Positions 7,767 to 16,394 of a DNA stretch of 64,000 nucleotides are shown piece by piece. The notes under the pieces are model-generated. The model was not told the origin of the DNA. It saw only the letters and a program-made list of their open reading frames with translations, and did not search any database. Each line of letters starts with the position of its first letter. The stretch's first letter is position 1. The translations under genes were made by a program, and so were the position numbers. Location of the stretch: contig NZ_CP065139.1 in the NCBI RefSeq assembly GCF_015693305.1, forward strand, positions 953,898-1,017,897, given 5' to 3'. The DNA comes from Sphingobium sp. Cam5-1 (GTDB lineage Bacteria > Pseudomonadota > Alphaproteobacteria > Sphingomonadales > Sphingomonadaceae).

Positions 7767-9917
7767 TCAGCGGCCCATTGCCGCCACAGCTTCAGCCGCG
7801 CCACGGATCGCGCCTTCGATATAGGTGACGCCAGTGCCGTCGCCGACCTCCACCACATCATGGCCTTGCGCGCGGAGCGCGTTGGCGAGGGTGGAGTCGC
7901 CGTGGGCGCCCATGGCCACCACGACATGGTCGGCAGCGACGCTCTCCTGCTCGCCGTCCGCATTGGTGAAGCTGACGCTGTTCTTGCCGATCGCGATGTT
8001 GCTCGCGCCGGGGAACATGGCCACGCCATGTTCGCGCAGTTCCGCCAGCAGGCGCATGCGGCGTACCAGCAGCAGGCCGCCGCCGAACCTCGGCGCTTCG
8101 CCTACGACCGTCACTTCACGGCCGCGTTCCATCAGGAATTCGGCGAGTTCAACGCCGACCAGTTCGCCGCCGATGATCACGACGCGCTTGCCGAGCGGCA
8201 TCCAGGCGTGGGTCGCCTTTCGCACCAGATCGAGATTGGCGGTTGCGCCGGTTGCCGCGCCGAGCTTTGTTGTCACGCGGGTCGTCCAGCTGGTCTTGCG
8301 GCGGATTTCAGCGGAGTCTTCACCCAGCATCATGCCGCGCAGATCATCGCCCGACAGCACAAAGTCCTGATCATTGCCGGGGATTGGCGGCATGTCGCGC
8401 ACGGCGCCGGTCGCGACGATGACCTTGTCGGGCTTGAGGCTGGCGATCAGTTCCGGGGTCGCCACGGTCTTCAGGCGCACATCGACCTTCGACTTGCCGA
8501 TCTGGTCGCGCAGCCAGTTGAGCAGCCGCTCATTGGGTTCATAGGCGAGACCCGCGAAGCGTAGCGTGCCGCCCAAACGATCGGACTTTTCAATGAGCGT
8601 GGCCTTTGCCCCTGCAAGCTCCAGCCTGCGCGCGGCCTCCATGCCGCCGGGGCCGCCGCCCACGATCACGACATGGCCGGGGACCTTGGCCGGGGACCAG
8701 TCGAGGTCCTCATAGCCGGTTTCCGAGCGCACGGCGCAGCGGACCTGTTCGCGCAGATAGGCGGTGCTGACGCAAGTATAGCAGTAGATGCAGGGGCGAA
8801 TGTCGGCGACCCGGCCCTCCGCCAGCTTGCGGGGCAGGTCGGGGTCCGCGAGCAGCTTGCGCCCCATGGCGAGGAAGTCGAATTCGCCCTGCGCCAGTCC
8901 CTTTTCGCCGCGATCAATTTCTACCCGGCCCGATGCGATCACGGGGATGGAAACGACCTTCCGGATGGCGGCGGCGGCTTCCAGATTGAAGGCGGGTTCG
9001 TGCGGGATGTTGGAGCCGGAGTGGAGCTTGCCCTGGCCAACGTCATGATAGGCGGTGACGGTGAGGGCGTCGGCGCCCGCTGCTTCGACCAATGGCGCCA
9101 GTTCGAGGGCATGATCCATCGTGATGCCGTTCTTCTTGCCCAGTTCGCGCGAGTCCATCTTGACCCAAACCGGGAAGTCGGGACCGACCGCCGCGCGCAC
9201 CGCGCGTACGACCTCCAGCAACAGGCGCGCGCGGCCCGGGACGTCGCCGCCATATTCATCCTGCCGCGTATTGGTGGACGGCGAGACGAAGGAGGAGAGG
9301 AGATAGCCATGGCCGCCGTGAATTTCCAAACCGTCCATTCCGGCGCGTTTGGCGCGCAGCCCCGCTTCCGCGAACTGACGGATGGCAAGATCAATGTCGG
9401 CCTTTTCCAGAACCTTGATCTCCGGCACGGCGCCACCGGCAAATGCCGCCATCTCCTCTGGCAGGAAAAAGTCCGGGAAGTCGCCCGCGAATGGTGGCGG
9501 ATAGGCTGGACCCCAAAGGGGATGGCCGTCCTGCGCGCTATGGCCTGCGACGAGGCCGCCGTGGTGAAGCTGTGCCGCGATCCGGCCGCCCGCCGCATGA
9601 ACGGCCTCGGTGAGTTTCGTGAGTCCCGGCAGGAAGCGGTCGTCCGAGATTGCGGTCTGGTTGGGCTGAACCGCGCCCACGGGCCAGGCGACGCCGGTTA
9701 CGCCCATGATGATAAGGCCCGCGCCGCCCTTTGCCTGCGCGACATGGTAATCGATCAGGCGCTGGCTGACCGTGCCGTCTGCTTCGGCCAGGCTGACGCC
9801 CATGGCGGTGACGATGATTCGGTTGGGAACGGTGAGCGTGCCAATTTGGCCGGGCGTGGTGAGAGATGCAGGCGCCGCGCCCGATCGTGATTGTGATAGG
9901 GCAGGGGCAGCATTCAT
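7767..9917 (-). CDS. FMN/FAD/[4Fe-4S] oxidoreductase, 2,4-dienoyl-CoA reductase (FadH/BaiCD) type
   Basis: A 716-residue three-cofactor flavoenzyme. The N-terminal OYE-like FMN barrel (about 20-360) contains LEIHGGHGYL with His200/His203 and DEYGG. Four cysteines, Cys376, 379, 382 and 394, would bind a [4Fe-4S] cluster; spacing CX2CX2CX11C is closer to trimethylamine dehydrogenase than to E. coli FadH (CX2CX3CX11C). The rest has an FAD motif (IVGGGPGGMEAARR) and an NAD(P) motif (VVIIGGELVGVELAE). The family reduces dienoyl-CoA esters or, as BaiCD/BaiH, acts on bile-acid ring A. GGAG lies about 7 nt before the ATG. It is convergent with the steroid-like operon and probably serves the same pathway. 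Confidence 0.85.
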   Translation of the reverse strand: MNAAPALSQSRSGAAPASLTTPGQIGTLTVPNRIIVTAMGVSLAEADGTVSQRLIDYHVAQAKGGAGLIIMGVTGVAWPVGAVQPNQTAISDDRFLPGLTKLTEAVHAAGGRIAAQLHHGGLVAGHSAQDGHPLWGPAYPPPFAGDFPDFFLPEEMAAFAGGAVPEIKVLEKADIDLAIRQFAEAGLRAKRAGMDGLEIHGGHGYLLSSFVSPSTNTRQDEYGGDVPGRARLLLEVVRAVRAAVGPDFPVWVKMDSRELGKKNGITMDHALELAPLVEAAGADALTVTAYHDVGQGKLHSGSNIPHEPAFNLEAAAAIRKVVSIPVIASGRVEIDRGEKGLAQGEFDFLAMGRKLLADPDLPRKLAEGRVADIRPCIYCYTCVSTAYLREQVRCAVRSETGYEDLDWSPAKVPGHVVIVGGGPGGMEAARRLELAGAKATLIEKSDRLGGTLRFAGLAYEPNERLLNWLRDQIGKSKVDVRLKTVATPELIASLKPDKVIVATGAVRDMPPIPGNDQDFVLSGDDLRGMMLGEDSAEIRRKTSWTTRVTTKLGAATGATANLDLVRKATHAWMPLGKRVVIIGGELVGVELAEFLMERGREVTVVGEAPRFGGGLLLVRRMRLLAELREHGVAMFPGASNIAIGKNSVSFTNADGEQESVAADHVVVAMGAHGDSTLANALRAQGHDVVEVGDGTGVTYIEGAIRGAAEAVAAMGR

Positions 9918-10003
9918 GACAGTCTCCTACAATCGCCACATGCGTATGGTCTGCTTCCTTTTATCGCGTTGTTTGTAGTTAGTCAGGCAAAAATAACGAT
10001 GAT

Positions 10004-10021
10004 CGCGTAATAATTTACGCG
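10004..10021. promoter_or_regulatory. Palindromic operator candidate upstream of the FadH-like gene
   Basis: CGCGTAA (10004-10010) and TTACGCG (10015-10021) form a perfect 7-bp inverted repeat with a 4-nt centre, about 87 bp upstream of the ATG at 9917 in a locally AT-rich stretch. The size and position suit a dimeric TetR, GntR or MarR-type regulator, none of which is visible in the window. Confidence 0.4.
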
Positions 10022-10060
10022 GATCGCGAAGCAGCGAGTTTTTCCGCCGCGCCGTCGGAA

Positions 10061-10093
10061 AAAAAAGGGAGCGATCACCGGATCGCCCCCTTT
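10061..10093 (-). terminator. Rho-independent terminator of the aldo/keto reductase gene
   Basis: On the minus strand a 10-bp stem (GGGGGCGATC / GATCGCTCCC, one mismatch) with a CGGT loop is followed by eight T residues, 24 bp after the stop of the aldo/keto reductase gene. Confidence 0.85.
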
Positions 10094-10116
10094 CATGATG
10101 TTTTGGGCCGCGAAGA

Positions 10117-11079
10117 TCAGCCGACCTTCAGCTGCGCCAATTCCTCGGCCGACAGGGTGAGCGAGGCGGCCTTGACGGCTTCCTCGATACGGGCTGGGCT
10201 GGATGCGCCGAAGATGGGGATCACCTGCTGCGGCTGGTTCAGGAGATAGGCGAGCGCGACGTCCGAAACGCTGACGCCATGCTTGGCGGCCACGTCCTTG
10301 GCAGCGGCCAGGCGGTCCTTGTTGACCGGGTTGTCGTAGAAACCCTGGAGATGTTCGGGCACTTCGCCCTTTTCGGCGAAGGCGAAGTAGCCGCGGCTCT
10401 GCGAGCAATAGGGGATGATGGCGAGACCGGCGTCCTTGAGCTTGCCGCCATGATCTTCGAAATACATCTGATAGCCCTGAGCGGTGGCGGATTCTTCATT
10501 GGGCTTGGCGAGGCCCCAGAAGGGCTCGACGGCGATGAAGCCCGCCTTGCCGTTCGCCTTGGCGTATTCGTTGGCTTCCAGCACGCGGGTGTCGGACCAG
10601 TTGGACGCGCCGAAATAGCGGATCTTGCCCGCATTCTTCGCTTCGTTCAGGAAGTCGATCAGTTCGGCAACCGGGGTTTCCGGATTGTCCATGTGGACCC
10701 AGTAGAGGTCGATGGTGTCGACGCCCAGATGCTCAAGGCTCTCATTGAGGTCGCTGCCGATGTCGGTGGCGTTGACGCGGTTGCGATAGTCGCCAGCGCG
10801 CATGTCGAAATGACCGCCCTTGGTCGCGACGATCACGTCTTCGCGCTTCTTGCCCTTCAGCCAGGCGCCGATGGCGCGTTCGCTGGCGCCCTTGGGTGCG
10901 TCGGGCATCCAGTCACCGTAGGAACGGGCGGTATCGACGAAATTGCCGCCCAGCTCCAGAAACTTGTCGAGAATGGCGTTGCTGCGGTCCTGGTCGATCG
11001 ACCAGCCGAGCATGTTGGTGCCGTAGCACAGGCGGCTGACCGAGAGGTCGGTATTGGCGAGCGTGACCTTTGAAAGCAT
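10117..11079 (-). CDS. Aldo/keto reductase
   Basis: A 320-residue NADPH-dependent aldo/keto reductase of the YajO/Tas type, with a (beta/alpha)8 barrel. The tetrad Asp49, Tyr54, Lys87 and His129 is present (NFVDTARSYG, ATKGGH, LYWVHMD). The cofactor end segment IPIFGASSPARIEEAVKA is intact. The ATG at 11079 is preferred over one five codons upstream because AGGAG lies 6 nt before it. It is a single gene upstream of the FadH-like flavoenzyme on the same strand, separated by a terminator and about 200 bp, so it is probably its own unit. Carbonyl reduction in the same catabolic route is plausible but unproven. Confidence 0.86.
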   Translation of the reverse strand: MLSKVTLANTDLSVSRLCYGTNMLGWSIDQDRSNAILDKFLELGGNFVDTARSYGDWMPDAPKGASERAIGAWLKGKKREDVIVATKGGHFDMRAGDYRNRVNATDIGSDLNESLEHLGVDTIDLYWVHMDNPETPVAELIDFLNEAKNAGKIRYFGASNWSDTRVLEANEYAKANGKAGFIAVEPFWGLAKPNEESATAQGYQMYFEDHGGKLKDAGLAIIPYCSQSRGYFAFAEKGEVPEHLQGFYDNPVNKDRLAAAKDVAAKHGVSVSDVALAYLLNQPQQVIPIFGASSPARIEEAVKAASLTLSAEELAQLKVG

Positions 11080-11309
11080 GGCTAACTCCTGCATGACGGC
11101 GTCTCTTGCGGGTGCAAAAGCGTGCCCTAAACTACCCCGCGGACATCCGAGCTAGTGCTAAGCGCCGCTCCGGACATCCCGCGACGCGCGGACAATCAAT
11201 GTTGCGCGCGCGTCATGGCGAGAGCGGACAGTTACGCAGGCGTCGGCGAAAAGGAAAGGGGGATTGTTGATATTCGTAGCTGTCACGGCAAAGCGGGCAG
11301 CCGGGGCGG

Positions 11310-11771
11310 TCAGTAGCTGCCGTTGGTGACGATCACCGTCGCGTCGAGGGTGGTCGAGGGGAGCGGGATGAAGGTGGAGTAGCGCATCAGTGGCGATCCG
11401 CTCATGTCGTAGCGAACCTGAACCTTGAACTGCCCTATGCCGTCTGGCGCGGCCTGAATGTCGGGCGTCCCTCCAGAAGAGAGCAGCGTGCCATAGCCGT
11501 TTATGACGGCCTGCGCGCGGGCGCGGGCCAGCGTGGCGCGTTCGCTGGAGGAAAGGCCCGCCATCGCGGCGCGCGCGCCTTCGGCAGCGGCATGGCGGAC
11601 GCCGAGCAGGGCGGAAAACCAGAAAGAATAGATGATGATCGCGAAGATCAGCATCAGCAGCGCTGGAGTGACGAGCGCGAACTCCAGCGCGGCGATGCCT
11701 TTCTGGCAATGGAGGAGCCGGGGGAGGAGCCGGGACGCGGGCGCGCGGCTCCTCCTGCGATGGGCTTTCAT
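11310..11771 (-). CDS. tadE: TadE-like pseudopilin
   Basis: A 153-residue minor pilin-like protein. After a basic leader, CQKGIAALEFALVTPALLML gives the prepilin-type site before a hydrophobic helix (about 23-50), with Glu at +5-like spacing. The rest is a periplasmic domain ending in TNGSY. It starts 7 bp after the flp stop and is the last gene of the Tad operon. Its role is in Flp pilus assembly at the inner membrane after processing by a prepilin peptidase that is not encoded in this window. Confidence 0.8.
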   Translation of the reverse strand: MKAHRRRSRAPASRLLPRLLHCQKGIAALEFALVTPALLMLIFAIIIYSFWFSALLGVRHAAAEGARAAMAGLSSSERATLARARAQAVINGYGTLLSSGGTPDIQAAPDGIGQFKVQVRYDMSGSPLMRYSTFIPLPSTTLDATVIVTNGSY

Positions 11772-11778
11772 CGGGGGT

Positions 11779-11958
11779 TTAGGTGACGCTGTTGAACAGG
11801 GACGTGAAGGCGCCGTCCAGCGCTGCGGTAAAGTCGCCCCTTAGTGCAGAGATGGCGGCTACGACCACGCCGCCCAGCACCGCATATTCCACGGCGGTGA
11901 GGCCTTTCTGGTCGCGTACTAGCCGCTTCATGAACTTTCGTGCCATATCGATGATCAT
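11779..11958 (-). CDS. flp: Flp-type major pilin
   Basis: A 59-residue Flp/Fap pilin. The motif QKGLTAVEYAVLGGVVVAA gives the Flp processing site after Gly, with Glu at +5 and Tyr at +6, followed by a single hydrophobic helix and a short polar C-terminus. AGGAG lies about 7 nt before the ATG; a TTG five codons upstream is rejected because it overlaps that ribosome site. Unusually the pilin gene sits near the 3' end of the operon, after tadG, with 69 bp before it that might allow separate expression. Confidence 0.88.
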   Translation of the reverse strand: MIIDMARKFMKRLVRDQKGLTAVEYAVLGGVVVAAISALRGDFTAALDGAFTSLFNSVT

Positions 11959-12027
11959 CGTTTTTCTCCTCAAATCCCTCCGGTCGGAACGGGCGGCGCG
12001 CGGAGGGGGATCGCGTCGCCAGTCTCC

Positions 12028-13788
12028 CTAGATCAGCACCGGCACCCCGCAGCGGGCGCCCGTGACCCACACGGTCGCATGGCCAAGCTGGATGCCGAGC
12101 GCGGCGAGCAGATTGTCGAGCAGCGGGTCGGCGGTGGTGCCGATGAGCGCCGCCAGCGGCGTGGTGATGGCTCCGAGCAGCTGGGACCGCGTGGCGCTTG
12201 CGTCGCAGACGGGCCAGATGCAGAGGTTGAGCGCCTTCACCTGAAGGCCGTTTGCGTCGCTGAGGCTGTTGGTGAGGGATGTCAGCAGCGGTCCCGTCTG
12301 CGACCCGTTGCCGATGGTGGCGGGTATTCCGGGCGTGCCGGGGCGTCCGATCGTCCCCTGACCGCCCGGCCCGAAAAGCAGCGTTCCGCTATTGCCCATC
12401 ACCGGCTGCGCGACCGCGCGGGCGTCAGCGGTGATGAGGTTGAGGACGTTCAGGATGCGCGCGGGGGCTATATCGTCGGCAGAGAGCGGCGGCATCGGGC
12501 GGCTCATGGCGTTGGCGGGCGCCTGACCGATATAGGCGTTGACGAGGCCGGAGGTGGCGAGAATGCTCACCCGGCTGTCGCGCGCTTGCTCCGCCGTGTT
12601 GGCGCAATCGATCGCGCTGACGTCCGCACGGGCTGCGGCGACGTCGATAAGCAGGGGGACGGATTCGACGCCGATCCCCAATATGTTGAGGTTGAGGCCA
12701 AGGTTCAGCTGCAACCGTAGCGCCGATGTGCTGGCGCTGGTTTCCCCCGCTGGTCCGAACGAGAAGCGGGGCCGGTCGATCGGGCCGGTGGCGACAGCGG
12801 CGAGGCGGATCGTGCTGCCAGAAGCGACGCGGCTGATGGCGTCGGACAGGTCGATGCTGCCATTGCCCGCCTGAACGGCGAAGGCGAAAAGCTGATAGGC
12901 GTTGAGTCCGGCGCGCAGGCCGGGTTGCTCGTCCGCCTCGCCGACGGGCATGTTCTTCCATACGCCAAGGCCGAACAGGCCCTGCAATGGCACGGAGTAG
13001 CTGTTGTTCACCCGGCCTGCGACCAGGGTCAGGGTGGCGGCGGTGGCCGGTTGGTCGGCCGCGCTTGCCGCCGCCAGCATCAGGTCGCGCAATCCCACGC
13101 TGCGGCTGGTCAGGGCGCCATAGGTGCCCGTTTCGCCGACGCGCTGCGCAAGTGCGTCGAAGAAGCGGCCCGCATCGACATAGCCGCCCATCAGGGACTG
13201 GAGGTCGCTGGTTCCCAATTGCAACTGGATACCGAGGAGCCCGCCGAGCAGGTCGTTGACGCTGTTCACCAGCGAATTGGTGACGGTGAGGATGCCAGAA
13301 CTGACGCCGACGCCCGCTTCGTCGATGCGCGCGGCGGTGGCGGTAACGGCGAGTTCGGGGATGGGATTGGCGCCACCCAGGGCGCGGGTGAAGAATTGAC
13401 GGCTGGGCTTGCCGGTGCGGATGCGGATGGCATTGGGCTGGCCATTGCCGGGGCAGCGGGTGAAGCTGGCGTCGAACCGCTGGGGCGCGGAAAGGGCCGC
13501 GTCGGCGCAATAGCGGCCAAGCTCCACCGAACGCAGGATTGCGGGATCATAGCCGTTGCGGCTGAGGCTGTCGCGGGCGCGCGCCTCTGCCTGCGCTGGA
13601 TACATGGCGGCGGCGAGGGCGGCGCTTTCCGTGGCGGCGCGCAGGTCGCGGCTCCCGGCATAATAGAGGCCCGCGTCGAGGGCGAAGCCCATCGCGCCGA
13701 CCAGCACTGCGCCGAATGCCGCGACCATCGGCACCACGGCTGCGCGCCGGTCGTGCCACAGGGGATGGAGGCGGCGGAGCAGCATCAT
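12028..13788 (-). CDS. tadG: TadG-like pilus assembly protein
   Basis: A 586-residue protein with an N-terminal TadE/TadG-type membrane segment (RRAAVVPMVAAFGAVLVGAM, about 14-35) and LYYAGSRDLRAATESAALAAA just after it, the hallmark of TadG N-termini. The long remainder is predicted periplasmic and rich in small residues; no von Willebrand MIDAS motif was seen. The frame is open to 14115, but ATGATG at 13788 overlaps the stop of the preceding small gene and begins at the expected N-terminus, so the upstream Arg/Pro-rich stretch is rejected as coding. Confidence 0.75.
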   Translation of the reverse strand: MMLLRRLHPLWHDRRAAVVPMVAAFGAVLVGAMGFALDAGLYYAGSRDLRAATESAALAAAMYPAQAEARARDSLSRNGYDPAILRSVELGRYCADAALSAPQRFDASFTRCPGNGQPNAIRIRTGKPSRQFFTRALGGANPIPELAVTATAARIDEAGVGVSSGILTVTNSLVNSVNDLLGGLLGIQLQLGTSDLQSLMGGYVDAGRFFDALAQRVGETGTYGALTSRSVGLRDLMLAAASAADQPATAATLTLVAGRVNNSYSVPLQGLFGLGVWKNMPVGEADEQPGLRAGLNAYQLFAFAVQAGNGSIDLSDAISRVASGSTIRLAAVATGPIDRPRFSFGPAGETSASTSALRLQLNLGLNLNILGIGVESVPLLIDVAAARADVSAIDCANTAEQARDSRVSILATSGLVNAYIGQAPANAMSRPMPPLSADDIAPARILNVLNLITADARAVAQPVMGNSGTLLFGPGGQGTIGRPGTPGIPATIGNGSQTGPLLTSLTNSLSDANGLQVKALNLCIWPVCDASATRSQLLGAITTPLAALIGTTADPLLDNLLAALGIQLGHATVWVTGARCGVPVLI

Positions 13789-14003
13789 GGGAAGGCGGGC
13801 GCGTCGTGATCGGCGGAGCGGGGCAGGCGCTGCCCGATGGATTGCAGATAGCGGTTGCGAATGACCTCTGCTTCTTCCGCGCTGAGGCCGGTGCTTTCCG
13901 GGGTGCGGGGTGGTGAGCGTAGCTGCCATTCGATGACGCGGCGCGCCTGATCGGGTTGGGGGAGCGTGGGGGCAGCGGCCGACAGGAGGCAAAGGTAGAG
14001 CAT
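13785..14003 (-). CDS. Small secreted or lipoprotein-like protein in the Tad operon, unknown
   Basis: A 72-residue protein with a short hydrophobic start (LYLCLLSAAAP) that could be a signal peptide, possibly with a lipobox-like Cys. The mature part is polar, with AEEAEVIRNRYLQSIGQRLP as a probable helix. It overlaps its neighbours by 1-4 bp on both sides (TGATG with the TPR gene, ATGA with tadG), strongly suggesting real translation. I do not recognise a family; by position it would be an accessory to pilus assembly. Confidence 0.55.
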   Translation of the reverse strand: MLYLCLLSAAAPTLPQPDQARRVIEWQLRSPPRTPESTGLSAEEAEVIRNRYLQSIGQRLPRSADHDAPAFP

Positions 14004-14611
14004 CAGCGGTCCTTTGGTGCAGGGAGGCGAGCGGCTTGCGCGGCGATCTGGCGGCGGAGGGCATCACGCTGAGGCTCATCGCGGATGGTGGAGAGGAGGG
14101 CTTCCGCCTCGGCATTCTGACCGGCCGCCTTTAGCGCGAGCAGGAGGTTGTTGCGGATCACTGGCGTTCCCGGCGACAGGTCCAGCGCGCCGCGCAGGCT
14201 CTCCGCCGCCTCCGCCGCTAGCCCCGCGCGTAGCTGCGCGAAGCCGAGGGCGTTGCGGAGCATGGGATCGGCGGGGCTTGCCTGAACGGCGAGGCTGTAA
14301 GGCGCTATGGCCTCGGCCCAGCGTCCGCGTGCGGCAAGCAGATGGCCGCGCACCGCGCTGCCGCCGCCGTCGGGGAGGGCTGCGGCTGCTGCTTCGGCTG
14401 CATCGAGGTCGCCCAGGTCGAGCAGGCTGTTGACACGCAGGATGCGGGCGTCTCGGTCGCCGGGATAGCGGCGGTCGAAATCGTCCAGATAGGCGATGGC
14501 GGCGCGTGGCCTGCCATCGGCGCGCGCCTGATGGATGAGTTGCAGATAGAGGCTGCGCGTCGAACCGGACGTGTCGGCGGCGGCGAGCAGCAGGGGGAGG
14601 AGCCACATCAT
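14003..14611 (-). CDS. tadD: TPR protein, TadD-like
   Basis: A 202-residue protein starting with a signal-like MMWLLPLLLAAADTSG and then several tetratricopeptide-like helical pairs, for example AIAYLDDFDRRYPGDRDARI, AIAPYSLAVQASPADPMLRN and AAESLRGALDLSPGTPVIRN. TadD proteins of Flp systems are TPR lipoproteins that help the secretin. The start (ATGATG, 14611) overlaps the tadC stop; the frame is open further upstream but that part is a shadow of tadC. Assignment as TadD rests on TPR content and gene order. Confidence 0.72.
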   Translation of the reverse strand: MMWLLPLLLAAADTSGSTRSLYLQLIHQARADGRPRAAIAYLDDFDRRYPGDRDARILRVNSLLDLGDLDAAEAAAAALPDGGGSAVRGHLLAARGRWAEAIAPYSLAVQASPADPMLRNALGFAQLRAGLAAEAAESLRGALDLSPGTPVIRNNLLLALKAAGQNAEAEALLSTIRDEPQRDALRRQIAAQAARLPAPKDR

Positions 14612-15495
14612 CGCGCGCTCGCCCGCAAGGTGTCCAGGATGGCGACGACCGGCGGCCCGCCCAGAACGATAAAGAGGGCGGGCATGAAGAAGAGGATCAT
14701 CAGCACGACCATGCGCACGGTGATGCCGCCCATTGCTTCGCGCGCGCGGGCGACGCGGCGCTGGGTGAATTCGCGGGCGAATTCGCGCAGGGCGGGGGCA
14801 AGCTCTATCCCCTGGAACATGGCCTGGCGGAAGAGGGATGCGAGTTCTTTCGCCCCGCTGACCGCTACCCGTGAGGCCCAGCGGTCGAGTGCCAGTTCGT
14901 AGCGCATGCCCCGGTCGAGGTCGGTGACGAGCAGGGCGATCAGTTGGCCGTGGTGCGGCACCGCTACCTGTTCGTCGCGGGCGATCGAGCGGAAGCATTG
15001 GTCGAGCGATACGCCGCTTGCCAGCATCATCAGCATGAGGTCGAGCAGGAAGGGAAATTCGGCGGTGATCTTCCTGGCTCGGCCGGATGCGAGCAGGTTC
15101 AGAGCTTGGCGCGCGCCGACGAAGGCGAGGCCTGCGGCGATGACGATCAGCATCGGGCGTGATAGCCAGCCGTGCCAGAGGATGCGGCAGAGGAGAGCGG
15201 CCAGCAGCGCGGCTAGCAGGGTTGCGGCTAGGCGCAGCCAGAGGAAGTGGTTGATGGCGCGGGGGTCCTGATAGCCCGCTAGCTGCAATTGGCGTTCGAG
15301 GGTGGACCGGTTGCGGCCCTCAGCTCCCAGGATGGTGGGTAGGCGCAGCGCGGGCTTGGCTTGCCTCGTTGGCGCAAGCCGGGCGAGCCGTGCTTCTAGC
15401 CTTTGGTCGGCGATCAGCATCCGGCCGCCGAATAGCGCTATGCCAATGCCGATGAGCGCCATGAGGAGGCAGGCGAGGAAAAAGGCCGAGGGCAT
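14608..15495 (-). CDS. tadC: TadC-like inner-membrane platform protein
   Basis: A 295-residue type II secretion F-domain protein. An N-terminal membrane segment (FFLACLLMALIGIGIALFGG) is followed by two central segments (about 95-135), then a cytoplasmic F domain with FPFLLDLMLMMLASGVSLDQ and a C-terminal segment (MVVLMILFFMPALFIVLGG). It pairs with TadB to form the platform through which the ATPase drives pilus assembly. It overlaps tadB by one base and the TPR gene by 4 bp. Confidence 0.85.
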   Translation of the reverse strand: MPSAFFLACLLMALIGIGIALFGGRMLIADQRLEARLARLAPTRQAKPALRLPTILGAEGRNRSTLERQLQLAGYQDPRAINHFLWLRLAATLLAALLAALLCRILWHGWLSRPMLIVIAAGLAFVGARQALNLLASGRARKITAEFPFLLDLMLMMLASGVSLDQCFRSIARDEQVAVPHHGQLIALLVTDLDRGMRYELALDRWASRVAVSGAKELASLFRQAMFQGIELAPALREFAREFTQRRVARAREAMGGITVRMVVLMILFFMPALFIVLGGPPVVAILDTLRASAR

Positions 15496-16394
15496 CAGAA
15501 GGCGAGCCTCATCACCCGGCGCATGACCAGCATGCCTGCGATCTGAAGTCCGATGGCGATGAATGCCATCCGGTGCCCGCGCGCATCGTCGAGGAAGAAG
15601 TCGATATAGGCGGGGTTGGACGCCATCAGCAGCGCCATCGCGACGAGCGGCATGGCGATCAGGACGCGGGAGCTGACCTTTGCTTCGGACGTCGCGGCCT
15701 TCAGCTCTCGGGCGATGCGGATGCGTTCGCGCAGGATGGCGGAGAGGTTCGACAGCACCGCGCTGACGGGGCCGCCATAGCGCATATTAGTGCGGATCGC
15801 GGCGGCCAGCATCGACATTTCAGGAACGCGCAGTCGGTCGGCGAGCTGCTGCATCGCCTCGCTGACCGGGGCGCCGAGTTCGAGACGGCGTGCGGCTGGC
15901 GCGAGATAGCTGCGGACGATGCCGGGTGCGTCGGTGAGCGATCGTTCCAGCGCCTGGGGCAGGGAGCTGCCGACGGCCTGCATCTGGCGCACGGCGTCGA
16001 TGTAGAAGGGGAGTGCTTCGATAAGGGCGTTTACGCGGCGCTGAGCGCGCGCCTTGATCCAGAGGAATATTATGGCTGGCGGGAGGGGCAGCAGGATCAC
16101 CGTCGCGACCGGACCGGCGGTCAGCAATGTGGCGAGGGTGAGCAGGGCCATGCAGCCGCCAAAGATGCCTATGGCGCGCGTCGTGATCTCCAGCTGCGCG
16201 CGGGCCAGCAGTGGCGCCGCGAGGCTGGGGACGGTCAGGCGGACGCTTTGGCGCGACGCGGGGGCATCACCGGGTGCGATTGCCGCCAGCCGTCGCGACA
16301 GCCGCGCCTGCTCCCGCGCGCGCATGGCGAGCAGGGGGGAAGCCGCCGCCGCGAGCGTCAAAAGCGCGAGCAGGAGGAACGCTGTGGCCTTCAC
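15495..16394 (-). CDS. tadB: TadB-like inner-membrane platform protein
   Basis: A 299-residue T2SSF-domain protein: N-terminal membrane segment (AFLLLALLTLAAAASPLLAM), two central membrane segments (about 85-115), F domain with LPFYIDAVRQMQAVGSSLPQ and GPVSAVLSNLSAILRERIR, and C-terminal segments. It overlaps the ATPase gene by 4 bp and is the partner of TadC. Confidence 0.85.
   Translation of the reverse strand: MKATAFLLLALLTLAAAASPLLAMRAREQARLSRRLAAIAPGDAPASRQSVRLTVPSLAAPLLARAQLEITTRAIGIFGGCMALLTLATLLTAGPVATVILLPLPPAIIFLWIKARAQRRVNALIEALPFYIDAVRQMQAVGSSLPQALERSLTDAPGIVRSYLAPAARRLELGAPVSEAMQQLADRLRVPEMSMLAAAIRTNMRYGGPVSAVLSNLSAILRERIRIARELKAATSEAKVSSRVLIAMPLVAMALLMASNPAYIDFFLDDARGHRMAFIAIGLQIAGMLVMRRVMRLAF

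Noticed and set aside
11080..11309. Small gene between the aldo/keto reductase and tadE
   Set aside because: Open frames here are extensions of tadE shadows with no ribosome site; the 230 bp are treated as non-coding, with the aldo/keto reductase promoter probably inside.
13789..14115. N-terminal extension of tadG
   Set aside because: The added residues are Arg/Pro-rich and lie opposite or out of frame to the small gene and the TPR gene; the overlapping ATGATG is the better start.
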